Shown here one piece after another: positions 31,617 through 41,112 of a DNA stretch of 64,000 bases (the stretch's first letter is position 1; each line of letters starts with the position of its first letter). The DNA comes from Schizochytrium sp. CCTCC M209059 (lineage: Eukaryota > Sar > Bigyra > Thraustochytrida > Thraustochytriidae), in NCBI GenBank assembly GCA_000818945.1, contig KN805402.1, positions 240,276-304,275 of the forward strand, read 5' to 3'. The notes under the pieces were generated by a model, which did no database searches, was not told the DNA's origin, and was given only the letters and a program-made list of their open reading frames with translations. Position numbers and translations under genes: made by a program.

Positions 31617-32597
31617 TTAGCGGTACGGGGCCTCGGCCTCGAGGTTCTGCGCAATGGCAGGCTCCCAGCGATCACCGTTAGCGAGGAGCTTCTCCTTATC
31701 GTAGATGAGCTCCTCGTGCGTCTCCGTGGCGAACTCGAAGTTCGGGCCCTCCACAATGGCATCCACGGGGCAGGCCTCCTGGCAGAAGCCACAGTAGATG
31801 CACTTGGTCATGTCAATGTCGTAACGCGTCGTACGGCGCGAGCCATCCTCGCGCATTTCAGCATCAATGGTGATGGCCTGGGCAGGGCAGATGGCCTCGC
31901 AAAGCTTGCACGCAATGCATCGCTCCTCACCCGACGGGTAGCGGCGGAGAGCATGCCTGTTTTGAAAATGAAATGGAAGAGCGAAGAAGGACCGCCACGG
32001 CGCGTCAGTTAGTCATAAAATTCCATGCGAATCGATGTGAGGCCAAAACGATGCCGAGAATGACCTCGTTGATTTGCTTTGTATGTTTGGGACACGTACT
32101 CGCCACGGAAACGCGAGGAAATCGCGCCCTTCTCGAATGGGTAGTTAATGGTGACCTTGGGCTTGAAGTAGTTCTCAGTGCCTGTGCGCGCAAAAACAAT
32201 ACAATTCATCAAACGTAAAGAAATAATGACGCGAAAACAAAAAAGAAGCGAAAAGCACAATTGTACAGGGGTTTTCGGTTCGTCCGTCAGTCAAATGGTC
32301 TTCTCCAGCGCTCTGGCATTGATGGATTCCGCATGAAGCAGAGCTATGGCGTGTCGGCGACTTACAAATGAGAAGACCGCGGTAGAGCTCCGTCATGAAG
32401 AGCGTGCTGCCGGCACGGTCGATCGCCGTCCAGATGGAAGTGTTCTCGTCCGCCTCGGCGTGCTCCTTGACGCTCTTCTCCGTGGCAAAGCCGCGCACGG
32501 AGCCAGCCGTGGCGGCGGCCCCGCGCAGGCCAGCGCCCGCCACTGCTGCCCGCACGCCTCCGCGCGCGGCCAGGGTGCGTGCCTGGGCCATCATCAT
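31617..32597 (-). CDS. NDUFS8: Complex I TYKY subunit (NDUFS8), 3 exons
   Basis: Exons are 32597-32366, 32181-32100 and 31956-31617, giving 217 residues. Introns are 184 and 143 bases (donors GTAAGT and GTACGT; acceptors GCGCACAG and CAAAACAG). The joins restore RGLLICTENYFKPKVTINYP and RFRGEHALRRYPSGEER. Both ferredoxin motifs are complete: CIACKLCEAICP and CIYCGFCQEACP, which bind the two 4Fe-4S clusters N6a and N6b. The N-terminus (Arg- and Ala-rich, ending near VRGFATEKS) is a typical mitochondrial presequence. The protein works in the matrix arm of NADH:ubiquinone oxidoreductase. There are three in-frame ATGs at the start, and the third has the best context. It pairs head-to-head with the RCC1-repeat gene. 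Confidence 0.96.
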
Positions 32598-33247
32598 CTC
32601 GCTGTGCTGCGCGGCGTCCGCGTTTCCTCTACCGCGCGCGCTACGTGGAGAGCGAGATCGAGAGCGAGAGCGTCTCCGGCTCGCACAGCCGCGTCCTCGG
32701 GCAGCCGCCGTCCACGCACGAAGCCCGCGCGCAAGCCTCTCCTGCTGCTCCTCCTCGCCGATCTGGCGCTGGCACCGCGCAGCGCCGCGGGCCTTTTGCC
32801 CGCCTTAAACGTTGCCTTGAGATCCCGGGTTTGCCGCGCCTCGCCCCCGTTGGAAATTGACTAAGAGCCCCTACCCTGAGCAGAGACAGACCTCCTTAAT
32901 GTGGTACCCCGGAGCCGCGGCGGCCGGAATATGGGACCAAAAAGGGACTGTCTCTGTCACAGGGCGTCGCGGAAACTGAGCAAACGGCTGCGAATCTCCA
33001 GCTTGCTGCCCAGACCGCTGCCGCTCCCGGGTTTTGACCCGTCTGCACGCCGTGGCCTACGGCCGGCGGCCTGCATCTCGAGGCAGACGCCGGCTCCGAA
33101 GATGTGTGCTGTGCGCCGGGGCGTGCATCAACCATGGCAACTGCGCCCGGGCGCCTTCGTCGATGACCGACAGTGAGATCAGCCCAGCCCGCAGCGCCCC
33201 GCAGCGCCCCGCAGCGCCGCGGAGGGCGGGCGCTCTCGTCCTTCGAA
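32598..33247. promoter_or_regulatory. Divergent promoter region of NDUFS8 and the RCC1-repeat gene
   Basis: 650 bases between divergent starts, GC-rich. It includes a repeated CGCAGCGCCC-type unit at 33188-33219 with period 10. Open frames here are compositional. No gene supported. Confidence 0.5.
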
Positions 33248-35296
33248 ATGTTCCCGGCCGCGTCATCGACGCGAGCACCGGCGGCCGCAGACCTCGCTCG
33301 CAGCGGTGGCGCAGAGCGCGGCGCCGCAGAGCGGAGTCGACGCGGACGAGCGGGTCGAGCACAGCCGCGGCGGGGCGCGGACGAGCAAGCAGGGGCGGCG
33401 CTGGAGGCGCGGCGAGACTCGGCTGGCTCCCGCGGAAAGCGTGGCGTTGAGGCTTGCATCAATCAGTCAACCACGAGGATGACGACCAGAGGGACGAAGA
33501 TGAGGAGGACCAGGACCAGGTCCAGGACACAAACGACGACAGCGATCGTCGCCCTAGAGAAAGACGAAGTGCTCGCGTTTGTAGACGCCAAAGGCCTCGC
33601 ACGCTTGGCAGCTACATGTCGAGCGCTGTGCAAAGTCGTGGACGCCGCGGTCACCCGCAGACTCGCAAGCGGAAAACTTCAAAGTAGGCCGCGCAAAGGG
33701 TCTCGGGCGTCGACGAGGCTACTTGCGCAACGGGAAGCCATAGAGGAATCGCGACGTCCCGCAGGCACGCGAAACCTCGCGGCCGGCGTGCACCATGCCG
33801 TCTTCGTGTCACAGAATCCCGCGCCCAATACACCAGACTATCTCCGCGGCATGGGTGACGGAATTTGTGGCCGTCTCGGCGAAGACAATGCCGAGGATAA
33901 CTCGTGGGTGCCATTGTGGCATCCAACGCCAATTCTCCCCAGTATTCGTCCATCGCACGTGCGCCAAATTTCGTGTGGAGCCTATCATACAGCAATTCTG
34001 GAATGGGATGGATCGATTCACATTTTTGGCGTCATCGGAGCGGAAGCACTCGCGGCGCAACGAGCTTCAGTACTCATTTCATCGTCGATCTGGGGAACAC
34101 CTTCGCGCCCTCGGGTCGAGTACATACCCACGCATCTTGGACACGAGCCGGTGCAAATTAGTTCCGGAACGAATACCCTGGCTTGGACTGATGTGCGTGG
34201 AAGGGTTTTTGTGCAAGATTCGCGCGGCCTTTTTCGCGTCAATGGCTTTGGCGAAGATGCCGACCTCGGCCATGCTATTCAAGTGTCCTGTGGAGACTGT
34301 CACTTTGCCGTAGTCACCGCGTCGGGTCAATTATACACCTGGGGCGGTGGCGGGCACGGACGTTTAGGTCATGGTGATACACAGGATCGCCACGTCCCTA
34401 CCCAGGTCAGGGTTCCAGATTCCCTTGAAACCAAGAACGAGCGCGTCCGTGTTGTGGCATGCGAGGCGAGCTATCGACACACGGTGGTCGTCACCTCGGA
34501 CGGCGACCTCTTGCTCTTCGGGGAGGGTAGCCATGGGCAGTTGGGCCAAACGACGCTCTCTGAACATTTGCGACCTGTGCGGTGCACCGTGGGGGTGTTG
34601 GCGTCGACACGTGTGGTGCAAGTTGCTTGTGGAGAGACCTTCACGGCGGCACTTACCGAAATTGGCCAAGTCATTGTGCTGGGTTCCTTGGCAACACAAA
34701 ACGCCGTGGCTCGCGCACAACATACCGCCTATCGCCTCACTGCGGGGCCGTGCGATTGCGCAGCTGTGCAAATCGCGGCGGGCAAGACAAGTCTTCTCAT
34801 GCGTCTTGACAATGGTGTCGTCGAAACATGTGGACGTGGTCGTTGCGGCCAGCTTGGCCAGGGAGCAAGTGTGACATTGGCGCTGCATGCCGGCGCCCCA
34901 CATTTGCGGCCATTCTCCTCGTTCTGGTACCAGCTTGCCACCGGCAAAGAATTCAGATTCGCTGCAGATCTCGGCCATGCGTTCGCCCGTGGCATCATTC
35001 TCGTTCTCAATGCGTTGGGTGGCCACACCCTAGCTGCCGTTTTTTCCACGGCGGTAAAGGTGAATAAATTCTCTTCAGGGGTCCACGGTCCTCATCACGT
35101 GCCCAAGGGTGAGAACCAGCCGTCTATTGTACCTGCGCGTTTTATATCTGCTACTTGGCTCGTAGCGCTCTTTGTGTTGCGTGTCGTGAAGGTCGTTTTT
35201 GCACAACTTGCCCCGAAGTTCGAGCTTACGCGCCTCGCGTCGCAAAGCGCTTTGTTTCTCAACAAGCTTCTTTCACCTGCTCTATGGCAATCTTAG
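33248..35296 (+). CDS. RCC1-repeat protein with C-terminal hydrophobic segment
   Basis: Single exon, 682 residues from the first ATG. That part of the N-terminus is Arg/Ala low complexity, so the ATG at 33479 (605 residues) is an equally good start. A short F-box-like helical stretch follows (LEKDEVLAFVDAKGLARLAATCRALCKVVD), weak by eye. Five or more RCC1-type repeats come next, with MGDGICGRLGEDN, YTWGGGGHGRLGHGD, LFGEGSHGQLGQT and TCGRGRCGQLGQG. They should form a seven-bladed propeller. RCC1-like propellers act as exchange factors or as protein-binding scaffolds; which applies is unknown. Near the C-terminus is a hydrophobic stretch (ISATWLVALFVLRVVKVVF), a possible membrane anchor, which RCC1 itself lacks. 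Confidence 0.8.
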   Translation: MFPAASSTRAPAAADLARSGGAERGAAERSRRGRAGRAQPRRGADEQAGAALEARRDSAGSRGKRGVEACINQSTTRMTTRGTKMRRTRTRSRTQTTTAIVALEKDEVLAFVDAKGLARLAATCRALCKVVDAAVTRRLASGKLQSRPRKGSRASTRLLAQREAIEESRRPAGTRNLAAGVHHAVFVSQNPAPNTPDYLRGMGDGICGRLGEDNAEDNSWVPLWHPTPILPSIRPSHVRQISCGAYHTAILEWDGSIHIFGVIGAEALAAQRASVLISSSIWGTPSRPRVEYIPTHLGHEPVQISSGTNTLAWTDVRGRVFVQDSRGLFRVNGFGEDADLGHAIQVSCGDCHFAVVTASGQLYTWGGGGHGRLGHGDTQDRHVPTQVRVPDSLETKNERVRVVACEASYRHTVVVTSDGDLLLFGEGSHGQLGQTTLSEHLRPVRCTVGVLASTRVVQVACGETFTAALTEIGQVIVLGSLATQNAVARAQHTAYRLTAGPCDCAAVQIAAGKTSLLMRLDNGVVETCGRGRCGQLGQGASVTLALHAGAPHLRPFSSFWYQLATGKEFRFAADLGHAFARGIILVLNALGGHTLAAVFSTAVKVNKFSSGVHGPHHVPKGENQPSIVPARFISATWLVALFVLRVVKVVFAQLAPKFELTRLASQSALFLNKLLSPALWQS

Positions 35297-35655
35297 ACGT
35301 CAAGCGAATACATTTCTGGCTAGCTTTGAGGTATGCAGTGAAAAGAGCAAGTCATTCTTTCTCGAGCGAAGAAAGCGTATCGAGACTCGATGCTTGCAAT
35401 CTTCTGCATCGGGAGAAGTAGTCATCTAATGCACTGATTGCTGTCACGGCCGTGACGTTAGTCAGCCACGATCGCAACCGAGCGACAAGCTCTTTTATTT
35501 TGAACTGCTGAGTATCATATCACATGTTTCTGAGTTTTATTGTTTGCAAACAAGTGCTCTTCTTCTATCTCGTCTTTCTTTTCTTTGCCTCTGAATCTTA
35601 TACTTTTTTGTTCTTTCTTTGCAAACTCCATCTTGGACGACGCGCCAAGAGTCGG
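35297..35655. other. Convergent 3' intergenic region
   Basis: AT-richer spacer between the RCC1-repeat stop (+) and the NuSAP-like stop (-), with several T-rich runs. No gene or structured RNA seen. Confidence 0.45.
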
Positions 35656-36891
35656 TCACCGGAGAGGGCCTGTCTTCATTTTCCATGTGATAGGCCTCTT
35701 AAGGCTTTCCTGCAAATCAAACTTGGGTCTCTTTTTGGCAGCCGCAGAAGACGCACTTGTGGTCGACGAAACCTTGGGATCCGCAATGGAAGGCGTGGCG
35801 GAGGTCGTGTCCACGCGGAACGTTGGTTTGCGTGCGGTCTTTGGCTTGGTTTCAGAAACCAGCGAGCGATCCTTGCGGGTCGGCGTGTTTGTCGCTCCGA
35901 CTCCAGCTGACGATGCTGCAAGAGGAGCGCGTCCTGGCTTGACCGCAGACTTTGGAAATCGCGATGATTTCGCAGCCGGAGCACGCTTCGCCTTGACGAC
36001 CGTCTTGCTTCCGCGTGCGCCTTGTGTGTCGACAATCGACTTTTGTGTGCTGAAGAGCTTAGCGTGCGCGCGGTCAAAGCGCCCGGGGGTCTTTGCGGAT
36101 GGCTTCGCTTGCGACAAGGGCGCTGCTGCCCGGGGAGCATTCTCCTTTTCCTTGCCAATGCGTCGGCGCTTGGGCGGAGATTCTACCGCGCTCGTGGAAT
36201 CTGCCTTGCTTGGTTCACCAGTCATGGATGCGTTTGCCGTACGCTTCTTTTGCGCGGCGCCAGAAACGTTGGATTTCTCGGTAGCGGTTTTCCGCTGGGC
36301 CCGTTTCGTCTTTGCCGTCTCCGTAGTCTTTGTGCGCTCAATCTTCTTTTTTGACGCGGCCTTCTTCGCAACGGGAGCCCCAGAGGACGAGGAAGACGAT
36401 GATGAGACGTTTGTCGTTGGTTCTTTCTTTTCCTCGAGCGTAGCCATCGCATCAGCTGTGCTCGCTGTATGCGCTCGCGAAGGGATGCGACGCGTCTTGG
36501 ATGGGATCTTGGCGCGTTCCAAGGTTGGATGCACAAGACTTGCGGCGACTTCGACCGTCTCTTCTTCTTCTTCTTCCGTCGCATTCTTGGGCTCAGACTG
36601 CTTTTCCTCCTCCTCCTCTTCCTCTTCTACCTCTTCCATTTCTTCATTATCATCATTGTCATCTTCTTCGTCTTCTTTCGCGCTGCCATCATCACGGGCA
36701 AAAGTCTCTTCGGCGAGAGTCTTTACAATGGATTCCTCGGACTCTGCTTTGAGGGTGACTGCTCTTGCTGTGAAAATCTCAAGCAGTTCATCTACAATGA
36801 GAGCGCTCTTGGCATTTGCTTTGACGCCATGCTTCTTCGCGAGCGCCTGGAGATCCCTGCGCCCGAGCGCTTCGAGCTCTTGACGATCCAT
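35656..36891 (-). CDS. NuSAP-like (nucleolar and spindle-associated) protein
   Basis: Single exon, 411 residues. The frame stays open upstream only from a TTG; the ATG at 36891 has A at -3 and G at +4. Residues 1-40 resemble the SAP-like N-terminus of NUSAP1 (LEALGRRDLQALAKKHGVKAN). A long acidic segment follows (Glu run near 95-115), then a Lys/Ala/Ser/Thr-rich basic middle with KKKIERTK and PPKRRRIGKEK, a likely nuclear signal. TPGRFDRAHAKLFSTQKSI resembles the family's microtubule-binding block. The C-terminal FDLQESLKRPITWKMKTGPL matches the pattern of the NUSAP1 ending. NUSAP1 binds microtubules near chromosomes and stabilises spindle fibres. The assignment rests on three short blocks in a disordered protein. 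Confidence 0.65.
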   Translation of the reverse strand: MDRQELEALGRRDLQALAKKHGVKANAKSALIVDELLEIFTARAVTLKAESEESIVKTLAEETFARDDGSAKEDEEDDNDDNEEMEEVEEEEEEEEKQSEPKNATEEEEEETVEVAASLVHPTLERAKIPSKTRRIPSRAHTASTADAMATLEEKKEPTTNVSSSSSSSSGAPVAKKAASKKKIERTKTTETAKTKRAQRKTATEKSNVSGAAQKKRTANASMTGEPSKADSTSAVESPPKRRRIGKEKENAPRAAAPLSQAKPSAKTPGRFDRAHAKLFSTQKSIVDTQGARGSKTVVKAKRAPAAKSSRFPKSAVKPGRAPLAASSAGVGATNTPTRKDRSLVSETKPKTARKPTFRVDTTSATPSIADPKVSSTTSASSAAAKKRPKFDLQESLKRPITWKMKTGPLR

Positions 36892-37501
36892 GCTGGCTGT
36901 GCTCGGCGTACAAACCAGCCTTCTCGACAACTCGTGCTCGAGTCCAATCTTGCCCTTGGCCTTGGCGTCGTTGCGCCTTGCGAGCTGCAGTCGCACGTTG
37001 CCTTGCGAGCCGCAGCGCTTCGTTGTAGCGCAAGGAGTCGCTGCCGTCCGGGCCGCAGCCAATGTCTCGAGCTCTGTTCGCTCGCGATTGCACGGTCTGC
37101 AAAGTTTTCTCCTCCTCGTCCCTCCTCGCGTCCGAGCGACCTCCCAGTGGGCTTGCCCAGCTGCGTTTCTGTTGCAACTGGGCAGCCAAGGCGCTTTTCA
37201 CGCGGCACGCCCATAACCGTTACACGCGCGTCTCGTCCCTCACCTCTTCTACTAGGCCTAGGCCTAGAGGCAGTACTACGCCTAGCCTAGTATAGTACTA
37301 CGAGGCTGACCGATCTCGGAGAAACTAGCGCTTGCCGATGCGTGTGATCGGGGTATCTTCTTTCCCCGGTCGACCTCAAAGTTCAAGCAAGTTCCATTCC
37401 ATCACTCACTCCGGGCGGGCGGCGCGAGGGCGCAGGGGACCGAGCGAGCGTGCCTGCGAGCGCGCGCCCGCGCTGCTGGCGGAGACGGGGAGTGGGGAGT
37501 C
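36892..37501. promoter_or_regulatory. Divergent promoter with CCTAGG palindromes
   Basis: 610 bases between the NuSAP-like start (-) and the small membrane protein (+). At 37248-37302 is a cluster of overlapping CCTAGG/GGCCTAG words and a TAGTACTA palindrome. The part nearest NuSAP is open as its upstream frame but lacks an ATG. Confidence 0.5.
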
Positions 37502-37999
37502 ATGAGGTGCTGTGGAGGAGGCCCCGAGGGCGTGGTACAACTATGTGCGGCGATACACTTGACGATCTCGAGCTCGATCATCATCTTTGGTATTGGTGTG
37601 CCCCCGATCTGGCAGGGCCTCTTGGGCGTGGTGATGGCATTGGAAGGCCACTTTGGTATTGTCCAAGCTCAGCCGATGCGCGTGCTTTTCTTCATCGTTG
37701 CCTTGCTGCTCAACGTTGCAATGGGCTTTCTTTTGGGCATGCTAGCACTAAAAAAACAGACCTACTCGGAGTGCACCATCGAGGGCCAAGCCGTCCGCAA
37801 GGAGCAGAATTTTACGTTTGTCTTTGAAGGCAACGTGCAAAACTGCGCTTTCTCTTACCAAATGTACGCATACGTGCAGTTTGGCACAGGGGTCATTAGT
37901 TTTGTTTGTCTGTTGCTCACGAGTCTCGCGTATCTCTCCATTCGGAAGCGAATCTCGCGCTCGAGAAGCGCCGAAGCCTTTCTTTTCTCTCCCGAGTGA
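37502..37999 (+). CDS. Small multi-pass membrane protein, unrecognised
   Basis: Single exon, 165 residues. Hydrophobic segments lie at about 14-48 (possibly two passes), 59-83 and 125-147. An extramembrane loop between the last two (about 84-124) has two Cys (SECTIEG and QNCAFSY) that could form a disulphide, and one NFTF glycosylation-type site. A short basic tail (RKRISRSRS) follows the last helix, which suits a cytosolic C-terminus. This outline resembles four-span proteins of the tetraspan type, but I see no diagnostic CCG motif in the loop, so no family is assigned. It shares an upstream region with the NuSAP-like gene. Confidence 0.7.
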   Translation: MRCCGGGPEGVVQLCAAIHLTISSSIIIFGIGVPPIWQGLLGVVMALEGHFGIVQAQPMRVLFFIVALLLNVAMGFLLGMLALKKQTYSECTIEGQAVRKEQNFTFVFEGNVQNCAFSYQMYAYVQFGTGVISFVCLLLTSLAYLSIRKRISRSRSAEAFLFSPE

Positions 38000-38205
38000 G
38001 CCGTCTGACGTTTGGGTCATCGATCGATTGGATAGGAGAGGCGCTACAAACCAACGTGTACTATCTGACTTTTCGAGTTTCTTTCTCTATACTTGTGGAC
38101 GACGCAGGCCTAGGGCCATGGGCCTTCCATGTCTGTTTGTAAATTAAAAGTAGAGCGACGACACATGCCGTTCGCTCCATCTTTACTACGAGGCTCTTTA
38201 TCGTC

Positions 38206-38742
38206 TCATCGTCTGTATGACCGCGCCGATCGAGATTTAGGCTCAAGAATTCGCATGACCACATATGCGCAGATCCCAAATCCAAACCCGAGAAGGTGCC
38301 CAGCGTGGTCCAGTCCGTCTCCGGGGCCGCCTTCTGTCAGCAGATGCACCTCTTCTGCCAGCATATTGAGCGTGAAGTAGCACGTCACTATATGCGAGGA
38401 GACCTGAAGAATGGCGTCATCGCTTGGGCGCTTCGGGCCGCCTGTGAGAAGGTCTTGCACGGCTTCCGCAGAGAGGCAAAGGTCGACGCCCATGAGAGCG
38501 CAGCACCCAGTGCTGCAGCCAATGTAATTTGTGAGGTAAGAAACAACGGGCGAGAGAAGATCGACGCCAGCCTCGACGCCTCGCTTTACTGCAGATGAAA
38601 GTATGTTATCGTCGCCTTGACGAGCGGCCCAGGACTGAAGACCAGGGAGAAATGACGAGGTCAGCGCGTTGCGTTGTTGTGTCGTTTTTGCTGTGTTTGT
38701 GTACATCTTTCTTGCGGTGAGCCATCTTCGATTTTCTCTCTC

Positions 38743-38776
<34 letters not shown>

Positions 38777-39244
38777 CTCCTTTTCCCTTCTTCCCTTCTT
38801 TCTCAACTTCTTTTCATTTCCTTGCCAGAGTATATTGATCCACTTCTCAGGCTAGCTACCTAATAACAAAGCTAGCTAGCCAGCCAGCAAGCTAAGCACG
38901 AGGCAAGAAAACCTACCGTGGCCAAGATCGAAGGATCCTATTACACAGCCCCCAGCAAAAGCAAACCAAAGGCCAAGATTCCCAAATGCACGCTGGACCG
39001 AAATACTGCTAGGAATCAGCATGCGGAGATTGTTCATAAGGTGCTGTTCATTGAGATGAACAAAGGCATAGGTGAAGCGCGTCCACCACCGCCCTGCTCT
39101 GAGATTCCGCGGCGAATAAACCATGTTTTCTTGCATCCATCCTGCGTCCAGCGCAAACGTCCAAGGTCTGCGCGGGTCAATGCCTTGCAGCTCTGCCAGC
39201 GTTGGAGTTGTCAGTAGCGGCACAATGATGGGCGCGAGGCCCAT
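38206..39244 (-). CDS. Rhomboid-family intramembrane protein (2 exons)
   Basis: Exons are 39244-38917 and 38690-38206, giving 270 residues. The 226-base intron starts GTAGGT and ends AACACAG. The first exon has WWTRFTYAFVHLNEQHLMNN, the rhomboid HxxxxHxxxN block, then a helix FGNLGLWFAFAGG. The second has IGCSTGCCALMG around Ser169, and HAGHLLGFGFG with His241 in the position of the catalytic His. Rhomboid proteases usually have GxSG after the helix-4 glycine; here the residue after Ser is Thr (GCSTG). Ser and His are both present, so activity is possible but not assured. About 55 residues lie between the second helix and the Ser motif. The start has A at -3 and G at +4. A minus-strand TTTAG just before it could be an acceptor of an unseen upstream exon. 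Confidence 0.82.
38739..38780. repeat. (CTAT)n(CTTT)n microsatellite in the rhomboid intron
   Basis: Short runs of CT, CTAT and then CTTT units on the plus strand, so the spliced transcript's intron reads as a purine-rich run. Entirely within 38691-38916. Confidence 0.75.
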
Positions 39245-39720
39245 AATCTAAACGTTTGCTCCCGTCGCGTAGCGCCCCATTTTCAACAGCGTCATTGCCA
39301 ACGTATGGTTATTGTCGTCGTCGTCGTCGTCGTCGTCGTCGACGTCGCCGTCGCCGCCGCCGCCGCCGACCAACCGTGCGTACGTGCATCGATAGCGCAG
39401 CTCTTGCGCGTCAGTATCGCGTCGGCGTTCGCCTCGCCGGTCCTCGCGGCGCTCGTAACTCACCAGCGACGACATCTCGCGCGCGCGGCCCTGCGCCCGC
39501 GTCTCGTCTCAGGCTCCTCAATTTGGGGCTCTGCTGGGCTGGCGCAGCACAACGCAAATTGCGTCAGAGATCGGCCGCCTTGTTTGACACAGGGACGAGC
39601 GGGCAAGGAAAGGGGAAAAGAGGCCACCACTGGCACTGCAGGACGGAGCTCGAAGTGTTCGCAAAGCAGTTCTTGAAGCCGCTGCAGAACTCCAGGCGAA
39701 GCTTTCTCGCGATAAGCGCG
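39245..39720. promoter_or_regulatory. Divergent promoter with trinucleotide run
   Basis: 476 bases between the rhomboid start (-) and the phosphoesterase start (+). A (GTC)n(GCC)n run occupies about 39312-39370. The plus frame is open through it from 39256 but reads as Arg runs. I take it as noncoding. Confidence 0.5.
39312..39370. repeat. (GTC)n/(GCC)n trinucleotide repeat
   Basis: About nine GTC units followed by GAC/GCC units, read directly, in the rhomboid/phosphoesterase divergent promoter. Confidence 0.85.
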
Positions 39721-40554
39721 ATGCCCGCGGCACCCGCGGCGGCGAGGTGGACGCACTTCGTCGCGGTGCGGCTGGCGCACTGCAGCGAGGCGCTGGAAGC
39801 CGCTCGTAGTCTACAGCGCAGCATCAGCGGCACATGCGCAGCGACGAGGCTCGCGGCGACGGCTGCGGAGAAGCTGCACGTGACGCTGGCCGTTGTGCGT
39901 CTCAATGACGAGGAGCACACGCGTAGGGTGGCGCGGATTCTACAAGACCTTGACGCCGCGTGGAGACCCGAGGTCTCGCGAACCTTGTGGGTCCGCGACC
40001 TGGGCTTCTTCCAGGGGGGGCGCGTCTGCTTCCTTCGACCGGACGACGAGGGGCAATGGCTTCACGCGTTAGCCGCAGATGTGCGGGCTGCACTCCTTCA
40101 CGAGGGCATCGCCTTCGACGCCCGCCCCTTTGCGCCCCATGCAACCATTTTCAAACTGAGCAAGGTGCCTCGACGACGTCGTGGTTACAAAGAGGCCGCC
40201 AGATTTTTTAGAACAATGGCTGGCCAGGATCCCGATGGAGCCAGCAAATCCGGAAGCGCCAAAGAAGACAACGGAGCAGAGCTCGACTCTGCCGCTGTCT
40301 GTCTACGAGAGCGTCTCCTGCATCCTGAGGCTTCGTGGCGCCCCAAACAGAAGACAACTGCTACCTCGCTCGAGCTCTGTTCAATGTTAGATCGCCCTGC
40401 GCCAGATGGATTTTACGTCGTTTGCGTCCCTGAAAATGGAAACACCGGATCCCACTCTTTAGCTTATCAACGTGCGCAGACTCACATTCACAATTCATCC
40501 AGTGACGTGGAAAAAACTGCAAATGATGCATCATCATTGGATGCTCCCACCTAG
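39721..40554 (+). CDS. AKAP7-like 2H phosphoesterase
   Basis: Single exon, 277 residues. The frame is open further upstream through a trinucleotide repeat, but the ATG at 39721 directly precedes the conserved fold (FVAVRL). Two HxT motifs mark the 2H phosphoesterase active site: H53-V-T55 in KLHVTLAVVRL, and H140-A-T142 in FAPHATIFKLSK. The spacing and the FxPHxTxxKLSK block resemble the central domain of AKAP7/AKAP18 and its relatives. Members cut 2',5'-linked oligoadenylates or cyclic phosphates, or bind nucleotides. The C-terminal ~110 residues are polar and lack a recognised PKA-anchoring helix. Substrate unknown; catalysis is plausible because both His and both Thr are kept. Confidence 0.82.
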   Translation: MPAAPAAARWTHFVAVRLAHCSEALEAARSLQRSISGTCAATRLAATAAEKLHVTLAVVRLNDEEHTRRVARILQDLDAAWRPEVSRTLWVRDLGFFQGGRVCFLRPDDEGQWLHALAADVRAALLHEGIAFDARPFAPHATIFKLSKVPRRRRGYKEAARFFRTMAGQDPDGASKSGSAKEDNGAELDSAAVCLRERLLHPEASWRPKQKTTATSLELCSMLDRPAPDGFYVVCVPENGNTGSHSLAYQRAQTHIHNSSSDVEKTANDASSLDAPT

Positions 40555-41112
40555 AAGCCCGCTCTTGCGGAGAACATTGTATAAAGCCCCAGAAAACGGG
40601 AAGAAGATCGGTAGATATGTCTCTGGCGCATGCACAAAGAGGTCGGGCGAACATGACGCGGTGCGGCGCGGCGCGGCGCGGCGCGACGCAGTGCACCTAT
40701 TGATCCCAGAACTGAGACTCTGACTTTTTTTCTACCTCCTTTTATTGACCACATGAACTGGGCTCGTTCACTATCTTTTTCGGAATTGAGAGCAGCGCGA
40801 CTCTGCGTGCGTCCGTTTTTGCATGACGAACAGACAATATTCTCCCACGTTGATTGCCTAAACGATCTCGCTTGGCGCAAGGACCACCTTGTATCGTTTC
40901 CGAGCATTCATTTGTTCAAAAGAGCTCTGCAGGAGACTTCGATGTTGTGCTGAACTGCGAGACGCAGAGTCCTTGTTCCTTGAGTCCCTATCGTTCTGCG
41001 TGTCGAGGCCTGCGATCTTGAAGCCTGTTTCTCAGCGCGACAAAAACCGAGCTCGACACCTTGAGCGAGGCCTGTCTCTAGTGCCAGTCGTAGAACCCTG
41101 TCACTCGATGAA
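40555..41112. promoter_or_regulatory. Spacer before the ZRANB3-like gene, with period-5 repeat
   Basis: 3' flank of the phosphoesterase gene and 5' flank of the SNF2-HNH gene. It holds a (GGCGC)n run at 40659-40688. Short open frames on both strands carry no domain. Confidence 0.5.
40659..40688. repeat. Period-5 array (GGCGC)
   Basis: About five or six GGCGC units read directly, some 425-455 bases upstream of the ZRANB3-like ATG. Confidence 0.8.
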
